18,065 bases of DNA from Actinomycetes bacterium (GTDB lineage Bacteria > Actinomycetota > Coriobacteriia > Coriobacteriales > Eggerthellaceae), in the NCBI GenBank assembly GCA_023395755.1, contig JAEWYG010000124.1, positions 1-18,065 on the forward strand. Reading direction: 5' to 3'. A program made the translations under genes and the position numbers. Below are positions 7,005-12,976 of the stretch, piece by piece. The notes beneath the pieces are model-generated. The model searched no databases. It saw only the letters and a program-made list of their open reading frames with translations, and had not been told where the DNA came from. Every line of letters starts with the position of its first letter. Within the stretch, counting starts at the first letter, position 1.

Positions 7005-7361
7005 ATGACCGCATCTGAGCACAAGCCGGACGTCGGCTGTCTGAAGGTATCGTCCAAATCATCTCCCGCCTCTGTAGCCGGCGCTATTGCTGGCATGGTA
7101 AAAGATGGTGTCAGCGTTGAGATTCAGTCGGTAGGTGCGGGTGCAGTGAACCAAGCTGTCAAAGCTATTGCTATCTCACGTGGTTTTTTGTCTCCTGTAG
7201 GTATTGAAATTGTCTGTATTCCCTCGTTTGCTGATATTGTCATCGACGGCGAGTATCGTACAGCTATTCGATTTGCCATCGAATCTCGTTATACCCGTGG
7301 CGTAACGGTAATACAAACCGCAGCCGACCCGAAATCTTCCACGTCCGAAACCCTGTTCTGA
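7005..7361 (+). CDS. SpoVS-like protein
   Basis: Residues about 13-98 match stage V sporulation protein S along its whole length: LKVSSKSSPASVAGAIAGMV, then VGAGAVNQAVKAIAISRGFLSP, CIPSFADIVIDGEYRTAIRF. SpoVS is a small Alba-like-fold protein needed for late spore stages in Bacillus, but homologues are common in bacteria that do not form spores, where the role is unclear; nucleic-acid binding has been suggested from the fold. Bacillus SpoVS is about 86 residues; here there are a 12-residue N-terminal and 20-residue C-terminal extension. GAAGGATATGC precedes ATG 7005. miaB follows after 9 bp, so it is expressed with tRNA modification genes, which points to an RNA-related role rather than sporulation. 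Confidence 0.9.
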   Translation: MTASEHKPDVGCLKVSSKSSPASVAGAIAGMVKDGVSVEIQSVGAGAVNQAVKAIAISRGFLSPVGIEIVCIPSFADIVIDGEYRTAIRFAIESRYTRGVTVIQTAADPKSSTSETLF

Positions 7362-7370
7362 GGGAGCGTT

Positions 7371-8810
7371 ATGCATTCTCATACCCCGTTTATGAACCTT
7401 GCGTTTTGTGTCCGCACGTTTGGATGCCAGATGAACAAACACGATTCCGAGCGCATCAGCGGCATGCTTGAAGGCCTTGGTGCCTTGCCTGTTGAAAGCA
7501 TCGAGGCGGCCGACATTGTAGTGTATATGACCTGCTGCGTGCGTGAGGCGGCCGATACCCGCCTGTATGGACAAGTGGCTTCCTTGAAAAACCTACCCTT
7601 GCGCGACGATACTCCGCTTTCAAAGCGGATCGTGGCCGTAGGGGGATGCATCGGGCAGCGTGACGGTGAAAAACTTGCCGATAAGATGCCTCACTTGGAT
7701 GTGGTGTTTGGTACGCATAATCTGGGTTCCCTGCCTCATTTGCTTGAGGCGGCGCTAGATGAGGGTGGCCATCAAATCGAGGTGCTTGATGCTTCGACAT
7801 CGCTTTCTACGGAACTCCCCACCACGCGCGAACATCCATGGGCTGCCTGGTTGCCTATTACCGTAGGTTGCAATAACTTTTGTTCCTATTGTATTGTTCC
7901 GTATGTGCGTGGTCGTGAGAAGTCGCGTCCCCTTGAAGACATCGTTGCTGAGGCCGAACGTTATGTGGCGGCAGGAGTGAAAGAAATTACTCTTCTGGGT
8001 CAAAATGTAAATTCTTACGGTCGCGATCTCTATGGAAACCCACGTTTTGCTGCAGTTCTAGATGCGTTGGACCAGACGGGTATTAAACGACTTCGTTTTG
8101 CCACAAGCCACCCCAAAGATCTTACCGACGAAGTTATTGGCAAATTTGCATCACTTCGTTCACTTATGCCTGCGCTGCATCTGCCGGTGCAATCGGGCTC
8201 CGATGCCGTGCTGGCTGCTATGAATCGTCGCTATTCGCGCTCGCGCTACGTGGATCTAGTTGCAAAGTTACGTGACGCATTGCCTGAGATTGCGCTTTCT
8301 ACTGATATTATTGTCGGGTTTCCTGGCGAGACAAAAAAGGACTTCGAGGATACGTACCGACTGGTTGATGAAGTGGGATATCATCAGGTGTTCACGTTTA
8401 TTTACTCGAAGCGTGAAGGTACACCAGCCGCCCGACTGGAAGATCCTACGCCCCGCGAGGTGATACAGGAGCGTTTCGACCGCTTGGTAGATCTCGTGCA
8501 GACGCGCGCCTATGAGGTAAACCAGCGCGACCTTAATTCAACGATTGAAGTTCTTGTTGAGGGCGGTTCCAAACGTGATGCTGGCCTCCTCAACGGTAAA
8601 AGTCCCAAGAATCAGACAGTTCACGCCCCGCTTCCCTCAGGTGTATCTGCTGAGGAACTTGCGGGTTCTTTCGTGAAGGTACGCATTGACAATGCTAAGA
8701 CCTGGTATTTGTCTGGTGAGATCGTCGATCAACACCAAACCGAAAACAAGCAGGGCGTGAAAGACGGCGGGGAAGAACAAGGCTCTGTTGCATTGCGTGT
8801 GGAAGTATAG
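7371..8810 (+). CDS. miaB: MiaB, tRNA-2-methylthio-N6-isopentenyladenosine-37 synthase
   Basis: Radical-SAM methylthiotransferase that converts i6A37 to ms2i6A37 in tRNAs reading codons that begin with U; it acts after MiaA, whose gene follows 4 bp downstream. The 479-residue product has the N-terminal cluster-binding cysteines Cys19 (TFGCQMN), Cys55 (MTCCVRE) and Cys93 (GGCIGQ), the radical-SAM CxxxCxxC at Cys167, Cys171 and Cys174 (CNNFCSYC), NVNSYG and HLPVQSGSD barrel motifs, and a TRAM domain near 385-455. The final 25 residues are a charged extension. GAGGGAGCG precedes the ATG at 7371; Met8 is a possible alternative. The N-terminal sequence and partner gene separate it from RimO. Confidence 0.96.
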   Translation: MHSHTPFMNLAFCVRTFGCQMNKHDSERISGMLEGLGALPVESIEAADIVVYMTCCVREAADTRLYGQVASLKNLPLRDDTPLSKRIVAVGGCIGQRDGEKLADKMPHLDVVFGTHNLGSLPHLLEAALDEGGHQIEVLDASTSLSTELPTTREHPWAAWLPITVGCNNFCSYCIVPYVRGREKSRPLEDIVAEAERYVAAGVKEITLLGQNVNSYGRDLYGNPRFAAVLDALDQTGIKRLRFATSHPKDLTDEVIGKFASLRSLMPALHLPVQSGSDAVLAAMNRRYSRSRYVDLVAKLRDALPEIALSTDIIVGFPGETKKDFEDTYRLVDEVGYHQVFTFIYSKREGTPAARLEDPTPREVIQERFDRLVDLVQTRAYEVNQRDLNSTIEVLVEGGSKRDAGLLNGKSPKNQTVHAPLPSGVSAEELAGSFVKVRIDNAKTWYLSGEIVDQHQTENKQGVKDGGEEQGSVALRVEV

Positions 8811-8814
8811 ACTG

Positions 8815-9834
8815 ATGGCGATCGATTCCAGCACTACGTCATCATTGCGTCTTAGCGCGCCTGTTGTTTGTATTGTTGGGCCAACCGCTTCAGGAAAAAC
8901 CGCTCTTGCAACCAACCTCGCCATAGCGCTTGATGGCGAGGTTGTAAGCGCTGACTCAATGCAGATATATCGCGGAATGGACATTGGCACGGGCAAGTTA
9001 CCGACGGCTGAACGCTTGGTGCCTCACCATGGTTTTGATCTGGTTGATCCAGGCGAGCCTTACTCTGCGGCATTGTTCCAGGAGTATGCTCGTTCTTGTT
9101 TCCAATCGATCGATGCAAGAAACAAGCGTTCAGTGTTGTGTGGTGGAACGGGGCTATATGTTCGTGCGGCTATTGATGCCTACGAATTTCCGAAAGGCGA
9201 TCAGGTGGGAAATGCTGCTCGCGATCACTATAATGCTATTGCACGTAAGCAAGGTGCACAAGTACTTTGGCACCTTCTGAAAGATCGTGATCCTGAAAGT
9301 GCGGCACTCTTACCTCCAGCCGATGTCAAGCGCGTAGTACGGGCTTTTGAACTTTTGGATGAGGGCACCACGTATGCCACACAGCGTGCAAAGCTAGCTG
9401 ATATTCCTCCCTTTGTTCCTGCGCTTTTTATTGGACTTGCCGTCGACCCAGTTCTTTTAAACGAACGTATCGACGCTCGAGTGGATGCCATGCTCGATTC
9501 GGGGCTTGTTGAAGAAGTTGAACATCTGCTTGATGGTGGATTCCGTGATGGCATTACGGCTCCTCAGGCTATAGGATACAAAGAAATAGTGGCTTCACTT
9601 GATGGTTACCTGTCGATGGATGAAGCGGTTCAGCGTATTAAAATAGCCACGCATCGTTATGCCAAACGACAGCGTACTTGGTTCCGCAAGGATCAACGCA
9701 TCAAGTGGATCGATGGAGATACCCTCAATGTCGATTTGATGGTTGATAAAGCTCTAAAGACTCTTCGGGATGCCGAGGCTGAGATGAGTTACTGCGGAAG
9801 CGTGAACAGCTTGCGTGGTGAAAGTCTGTGTTAA
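8815..9834 (+). CDS. miaA: MiaA, tRNA dimethylallyltransferase
   Basis: Transfers a dimethylallyl group from dimethylallyl diphosphate to N6 of adenosine 37 in tRNA, making the substrate of MiaB. The 339-residue product has the P-loop GPTASGKT (22-29), DSMQIYRGMDIGT (47-59), GGTGLY (110-115), the helical insertion region, AIGYKEI, and the C-terminal YAKRQRTWFRKD segment typical of the family. Start ATG 8815 is preceded by GGAAG at suitable spacing; an in-frame ATG at 8788 would overlap miaB by 23 bp. The last 20 residues are not conserved. Confidence 0.95.
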   Translation: MAIDSSTTSSLRLSAPVVCIVGPTASGKTALATNLAIALDGEVVSADSMQIYRGMDIGTGKLPTAERLVPHHGFDLVDPGEPYSAALFQEYARSCFQSIDARNKRSVLCGGTGLYVRAAIDAYEFPKGDQVGNAARDHYNAIARKQGAQVLWHLLKDRDPESAALLPPADVKRVVRAFELLDEGTTYATQRAKLADIPPFVPALFIGLAVDPVLLNERIDARVDAMLDSGLVEEVEHLLDGGFRDGITAPQAIGYKEIVASLDGYLSMDEAVQRIKIATHRYAKRQRTWFRKDQRIKWIDGDTLNVDLMVDKALKTLRDAEAEMSYCGSVNSLRGESLC

Positions 9835-10033
9835 GATAAAGGTATAGAGTAAGAATGACGTGTTTTTACTTCTTAAAACAAGGAGCACTTACATGATGCC
9901 TTTAGCGTTTTTGTAACAGACGACTTTTTGCAGCAAGAGAGCGGATATTCAATTCCGCTGCTGCACTCAACGCAACAGGGCTTGGAAGTATTCGTTGCGT
10001 TTATTCGTTTGCATCGACGCGAAAGGAACTCTT
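9835..10033 (+). promoter_or_regulatory. hflX leader with upstream ORF and two hairpins
   Basis: About 200 bases with ordered elements: AAGGAG (9880-9885), a 7-codon ORF MMPLAFL at 9893-9916 ending in TAA, a CTTTTTG run (9924-9930), a hairpin whose arms TGCAGCA+GCGGA (9929-9935, 9941-9945) pair with TCCGC+TGCTGCA (9954-9965), a second hairpin AACGCAAC/GTTGCGTT (9969-9976, 9994-10001), then the hflX ribosome binding site. This is the layout of a translation-sensing attenuator, though no hairpin has a clean T-run after it. No confident promoter was found upstream. Confidence 0.5.
9893..9916 (+). CDS. Upstream ORF MMPLAFL, putative hflX leader peptide
   Basis: ATG ATG CCT TTA GCG TTT TTG TAA, seven residues, preceded by AAGGAG with 7-base spacing, which is stronger than the signal of most full genes here. 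It encodes no recognised arrest peptide. The position, between miaA and hflX and just before two hairpins, suggests a leader whose translation controls hflX. Confidence 0.5.
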   Translation: MMPLAFL

Positions 10034-11350
10034 GTGTCAGAATTTTCCGAATATTCTTCCGTGGTTATTCATGGGCCTGCTACAAAAATCGAACAGCGAC
10101 GCGAACGTGCTGTGCTGGTGGGGATGGATCGTCCAGGGGTCTCTTGGCCGCTTTCCTCATCACTTGCCGAACTTGAGCGACTCGTTGACACAGCTGGCGC
10201 CGACGTTGTTGCCACTACAACACAAAAACTTGACGCACCGAATCCTCGTACGTTTGTCGGTACGGGAAAAGCTGAAGAGATTGCGCAGCTTGCTCGTGCG
10301 CATGCTGCCGATTTGGTGGTGTTTGACGACGAACTAACGCCCTCACAGCAGTCAAATCTTGAGAAAGTAGTGGGTAAGGACGTTAAGGTTATTGACCGAA
10401 CAGCACTTATCCTTGACATCTTCGCCCTTCATGCCACCAGTAAAGAAGGCCGTCTACAGGTGCGGTTGGCTCAAAGTCAGTATCTTCTGCCGCGTTTACG
10501 TGGTATGTGGGCACACCTTGCATCGAATCGTATGGGTGGTGGTGTGGGGTCGCGTTTCGGTGAAGGCGAAAGTCAGCTTGAGGTTGACCGTCGCATGGTG
10601 CGTAAACGCATTACGTCCATCAAGCGCGAGTTGGCTCATTTGGCAGAAGTGCGAGCACTGCAACGGGTGAGCCGCTATGCAAGCGGTATGTTCAAAGTAG
10701 CTCTTGCGGGATATACGAATGCAGGAAAATCGAGCTTACTCAACCGTTTAACTAATGCGGACGTACTCAGTTATGATAAGTTGTTTGCCACCCTCGATTC
10801 TACTACACGAAAATTTGAACTTCCCGAAGGTCGAGAGATTACTCTTACCGATACTGTGGGGTTCATTCAAAAACTTCCTACCACCTTGGTGGAGGCATTC
10901 AAGTCGACGCTGGATGAAATTACCGGCGCAGACTTAGTACTACACGTAGTGGATGCTTCATCCGATGAACGAGAAGACCAGATTAAGGCGGTAGAAGAGG
11001 TACTCGGTCAGATTGCTGCTCAAGATATCGCGCGTGTCGAGGTGTTTAATAAGTGTGATTTACTTGATGATGTTCAGCTTAATGCTCTTAAGTCTCGTCA
11101 TGCTCAGGCCGTGTTTGTTTCGGCTGCGACGGGAGAGGGGATTGAGAGTCTTGTTATGCGCATTGCACAGGTTGCCTCGGCGCGCGATACGCACCTTGAT
11201 GTGCTTTTACCCTACGATCGTGGCGACTTGGTCTCGCTTGCCCACGAACGTTGCCATATTATAAGTGAAAGTCATGAGGAATTAGGCACGCATATTATTA
11301 TGCTTACACCGCCTTCTTACGCAGGCTTATTTCGACCCTTTGTTCTGTAG
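10034..11350 (+). CDS. hflX: HflX, ribosome-associated GTPase
   Basis: HflX binds the 50S subunit and splits stalled 70S ribosomes after heat or antibiotic stress. The 438-residue product has the N-terminal HflX domain (FVGTGKAEEIAQLA near 74-87, VIDRTALILDIFA near 119-131), a Gly-rich loop and helical linker near 166-187 (GGGVGSRFGEGESQLEVDRR), and the GTPase domain with G1 GYTNAGKSS (226-234), G3 DTVGF (273-277) and G4 NKCD (339-342). GTG 10034 was chosen because AAAGGA lies 6 bases before it; an in-frame TTG at 9995 with GGAAG upstream would add 13 residues and cannot be excluded. It follows the tRNA modification genes, an order also known in other bacteria, but with its own leader. Confidence 0.94.
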   Translation: MSEFSEYSSVVIHGPATKIEQRRERAVLVGMDRPGVSWPLSSSLAELERLVDTAGADVVATTTQKLDAPNPRTFVGTGKAEEIAQLARAHAADLVVFDDELTPSQQSNLEKVVGKDVKVIDRTALILDIFALHATSKEGRLQVRLAQSQYLLPRLRGMWAHLASNRMGGGVGSRFGEGESQLEVDRRMVRKRITSIKRELAHLAEVRALQRVSRYASGMFKVALAGYTNAGKSSLLNRLTNADVLSYDKLFATLDSTTRKFELPEGREITLTDTVGFIQKLPTTLVEAFKSTLDEITGADLVLHVVDASSDEREDQIKAVEEVLGQIAAQDIARVEVFNKCDLLDDVQLNALKSRHAQAVFVSAATGEGIESLVMRIAQVASARDTHLDVLLPYDRGDLVSLAHERCHIISESHEELGTHIIMLTPPSYAGLFRPFVL

Positions 11351-11360
11351 GGTTCTGGGC

Positions 11361-11380
11361 ATTAGAGTAACTCTAAGCAA
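11361..11380. promoter_or_regulatory. Orphan copy of the MerR-type palindrome
   Basis: TTAGAGTAACTCTAAGCAA (11362-11380) is identical over 19 bases to part of the palindrome before the MerR gene (15592-15610). It lies 11 bp after the hflX stop and before the convergent hairpin. It could be a second operator of the same regulator or part of a transcript end. Confidence 0.55.
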
Positions 11381-11383
11381 AAG

Positions 11384-11419
11384 CAACAACCCGTAAATCA
11401 GTAAATTTACGGGTTGTTG
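11384..11419. terminator. Bidirectional terminator between hflX and lexA
   Basis: Arms CAACAACCCGTAAAT (11384-11398) and ATTTACGGGTTGTTG (11405-11419) form a perfect 15-bp stem with a 6-base loop. Read from lexA (minus strand) it is followed by CTTTTGCTTAG, a fair U-run; read from hflX the tail is GCGTTTATT, weaker. It lies between the two convergent genes, as expected for a shared terminator. Confidence 0.8.
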
Positions 11420-11487
11420 GCGTTTATTGCGGTAGCAGATGCGTTCATCAGAAAGAGAAAACATGTGGCCTATAAGCCAAGCATGTC

Positions 11488-12126
11488 CTAAAGACGTCGA
11501 AACACTGCCACTACCTTACCTGCAATTGAGCAGTCGCGGGTAATAATGGGTTCCATCGATGAGTTTTCCGGCTGCAAACGAATGTGATCAGACTCTTTGT
11601 AAAAACGTTTAACGGTGGCTCCGTCATCAATGATGGCCACAACAATATCGCCATTGTTTGCGACAGGTTGCTCTTTTACTACAACGTAATCACCGTCGTT
11701 AATACCGGCTTCGATCATCGATTCCCCGCGCACGGAAAGTAGAAATGACGGCGCGTCTCCCACGATATCGGTAGGCAGTGAGATGGTGTCAGTAATATTC
11801 TCTTCAGCAAGGATGGGGGAGCCGGCCGCTACGTTTCCGACCAGAGGAACGCTTACAACCTTATTGAAGCTGGGTTGAATAACATTCGAGATATCTTCAT
11901 GCTCGTTTAAGGCATAAGCTAACGCAATGGAGCGCGATTTTAGGGGATCGCGTTTGATAAGGCCCTTATTTTCGAGTGCCTTGAGGTGTACATGCACCGT
12001 AGAAGGGGAGGAAAGCCCTAAACTTTGGCAAACCTCACGTACGGTAGGGCCGTAGCCCTTTTCGCGGATGCACTCCTCGATGCAGTCGAGCACCGCCTGC
12101 TGGCGTTTCGTTACTTTCTCGGGCAT
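11488..12126 (-). CDS. lexA: LexA, SOS repressor
   Basis: LexA represses SOS genes and cleaves itself when RecA filaments form. The 212-residue product has an N-terminal winged helix (YGPTVREVCQSLGLSSPSTVHVHLKAL, about 25-51), the Ala101-Gly102 cleavage bond in NVAAGSPI, catalytic Ser136 (RGESMIEAG) and Lys173 (GATVKRFYKE). All residues needed for self-cleavage are present. The start at 12126 is preceded by AAAGGA at 6-base spacing; the frame stays open upstream, but that part covers the promoter and LexA boxes and is not coding. Three GAAC-N4-GTTC type boxes lie between lexA and the divergent gene at 12242, so lexA is expected to be autoregulated. Confidence 0.97.
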   Translation of the reverse strand: MPEKVTKRQQAVLDCIEECIREKGYGPTVREVCQSLGLSSPSTVHVHLKALENKGLIKRDPLKSRSIALAYALNEHEDISNVIQPSFNKVVSVPLVGNVAAGSPILAEENITDTISLPTDIVGDAPSFLLSVRGESMIEAGINDGDYVVVKEQPVANNGDIVVAIIDDGATVKRFYKESDHIRLQPENSSMEPIITRDCSIAGKVVAVFRRL

Positions 12127-12146
12127 GCTCCGTCCTTTCATAGATA

Positions 12147-12216
12147 CGAACAAATGTTTCAAAAATATATTGACATGAACCTTTGTTCGCTCTATTATAT
12201 ATGCGAACAAAGGTTC
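12147..12216. promoter_or_regulatory. Divergent lexA promoter region with three LexA boxes
   Basis: Box A GAAC-AAAT-GTTT (12148-12159), box B GAAC-CTTT-GTTC (12177-12188) and box C GAAC-AAAG-GTTC (12205-12216), with centres 28-29 bp apart. B and C are perfect GAAC-N4-GTTC sites with flanking C/G as in the CGAAC...GTTC(G) consensus. The rightward promoter is TTGACA (12170-12175), 17 bp, TATTAT (12193-12198): box B lies in its spacer and C just after the -10. A leftward promoter for lexA may be TTGCGT (rc of 12218-12223) with TATAAT (rc of 12194-12199), spacer 18. Both genes should therefore be under tight SOS control. Confidence 0.88.
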
Positions 12217-12241
12217 TACGCAAGAGCTAGGAGGCAGAAAG

Positions 12242-12592
12242 ATGAAGAATTTCGAGATGCAGTATCCCATTGATGGTTCGTCTGCCCTGCAACCGGAATT
12301 TCAACATGAGTCTGCGCATACGGGGCACATCATTGAGTTTTCAACGCATACTACCTGCGGTTCGTACTCTCCAACCCAACAAGTGACATTCGGCATGCAT
12401 ACTGACACACTAGTTGATGCCACTTCAAGAAGTGGTCGGAAAATAAATCTAGTCAAGAATGAAATGGTAGACAGTTTGCGCTATGGTGCAATCGGTGGTA
12501 TGCCATACGATCGCATAAAGCCGTGGCAGGCTGTTTTAGCAACCGGTACTTTTTCTATTCTCGCTTTTGCGAGCATCTTCGTCGGATTCTAA
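12242..12592 (+). CDS. SOS-controlled small C-terminally anchored membrane protein, unknown family
   Basis: A 116-residue protein with no family I recognise. Residues 1-93 are polar (several His, Thr, Ser; one Cys39) and 94-116 form a single hydrophobic segment (PWQAVLATGTFSILAFASIFVGF) ending at the C-terminus, with basic residues RIK just before it, so the N-terminal domain is predicted to stay in the cytoplasm. No signal peptide or LysM domain is seen. AGGAGG with 7-base spacing precedes the ATG, and the promoter is buried in LexA boxes shared with lexA. In Gram-positives the gene next to lexA is often an SOS cell-division inhibitor (YneA in Bacillus, DivS in Corynebacterium, ChiZ in Mycobacterium); an analogous role is inferred from position and regulation only, since the architecture differs. 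Reality of the gene is well supported; function is not known. Confidence 0.82.
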   Translation: MKNFEMQYPIDGSSALQPEFQHESAHTGHIIEFSTHTTCGSYSPTQQVTFGMHTDTLVDATSRSGRKINLVKNEMVDSLRYGAIGGMPYDRIKPWQAVLATGTFSILAFASIFVGF

Positions 12593-12646
12593 TAGCCATT
12601 AGTTGGTTTAGCGATATGCTTTTGTGGCTCGTAAAGCACTCTTGAA

Positions 12647-12668
12647 GTAAGCGGGAACGCTTGTTTTG
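12647..12668 (+). terminator. Weak terminator after the SOS small gene
   Basis: AAGCG (12649-12653), GGAA tetraloop, CGCTT (12658-12662), followed by GTTTTG; two further G-U pairs may extend the stem. Short but of the right form, 55 bp after the stop codon. Confidence 0.4.
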
Positions 12669-12976
12669 CATCGCTTCCCTTACATTGGACACTCTGTTAA
12701 ACTCAAAGTAACACACGGCATCTTGTTTTCAAGTTTGCTGATACGATCTCGTCCATTTAAAGCGGTTCTGGCAAAATCGTTTACCCAAAGGAGACAAGGA
12801 ATATGAAGCTATAACGAAAGCCTTCGGGCACCCCATATTTTAGTATGTTACGCATCGGGTGCGCTTTCGTTATCGTATATTCTTTGTTCATCCATCACTC
12901 AACCTTTTAGGTTTGTTCGCAAGAATATTGCTTACGGCACCGTTCGCCTCGATGCCTCCCCCCATGGAGGTATATT
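12669..12976 (+). promoter_or_regulatory. Leader of the ABC-F gene with upstream ORF and long hairpin
   Basis: No full gene in this stretch. It holds an AAAGGAG (12787-12793) and the minimal ORF ATG AAG CTA TAA (12803-12814), whose end overlaps the left arm of a long hairpin: ATAACGAAAGC+GCACCC (12811-12821, 12828-12833) pairs with the continuous segment 12857-12873 (GGGTGC+GCTTTCGTTAT). The skipped bases can fold into a GCC-TTCG-GGC mini-hairpin that competes with the main stem. TATATTCTTTGTTC follows. The ABC-F ribosome binding site TGGAGG is at 12965-12970. No confident promoter was identified. Confidence 0.55.
12803..12814 (+). CDS. Three-codon upstream ORF (MKL), putative leader of the ABC-F gene
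   Basis: ATG AAG CTA TAA with AAAGGAG 9 bases upstream (and a second AAGGA too close to be used). A ribosome paused on it would cover the left arm of the hairpin at 12811-12873. Such minimal ORFs are easily missed and also arise by chance; the good ribosome binding site and hairpin overlap are the support. Confidence 0.4.
   Translation: MKL

Noticed and set aside
7176..7574. 132-residue minus-strand frame across spoVS and miaB
   Set aside because: Opposite strongly conserved coding sequence on the plus strand; a shadow.
8788..8814. ATG 8788 as miaA start
   Set aside because: Overlaps miaB by 23 bp without a ribosome binding site; ATG 8815 fits the family N-terminus.
12127..12270. 48-residue N-terminal extension of lexA
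   Set aside because: It would translate the LexA boxes and promoter and overlap the divergent gene; ATG at 12126 has AAAGGA and gives the typical LexA length.
12882..12925. GTTC half-sites (TTTGTTC, TTTGTTCGC) before the ABC-F gene as a LexA box
   Set aside because: Only one half of each site matches; the partner GAAC is missing, so SOS control is not supported.
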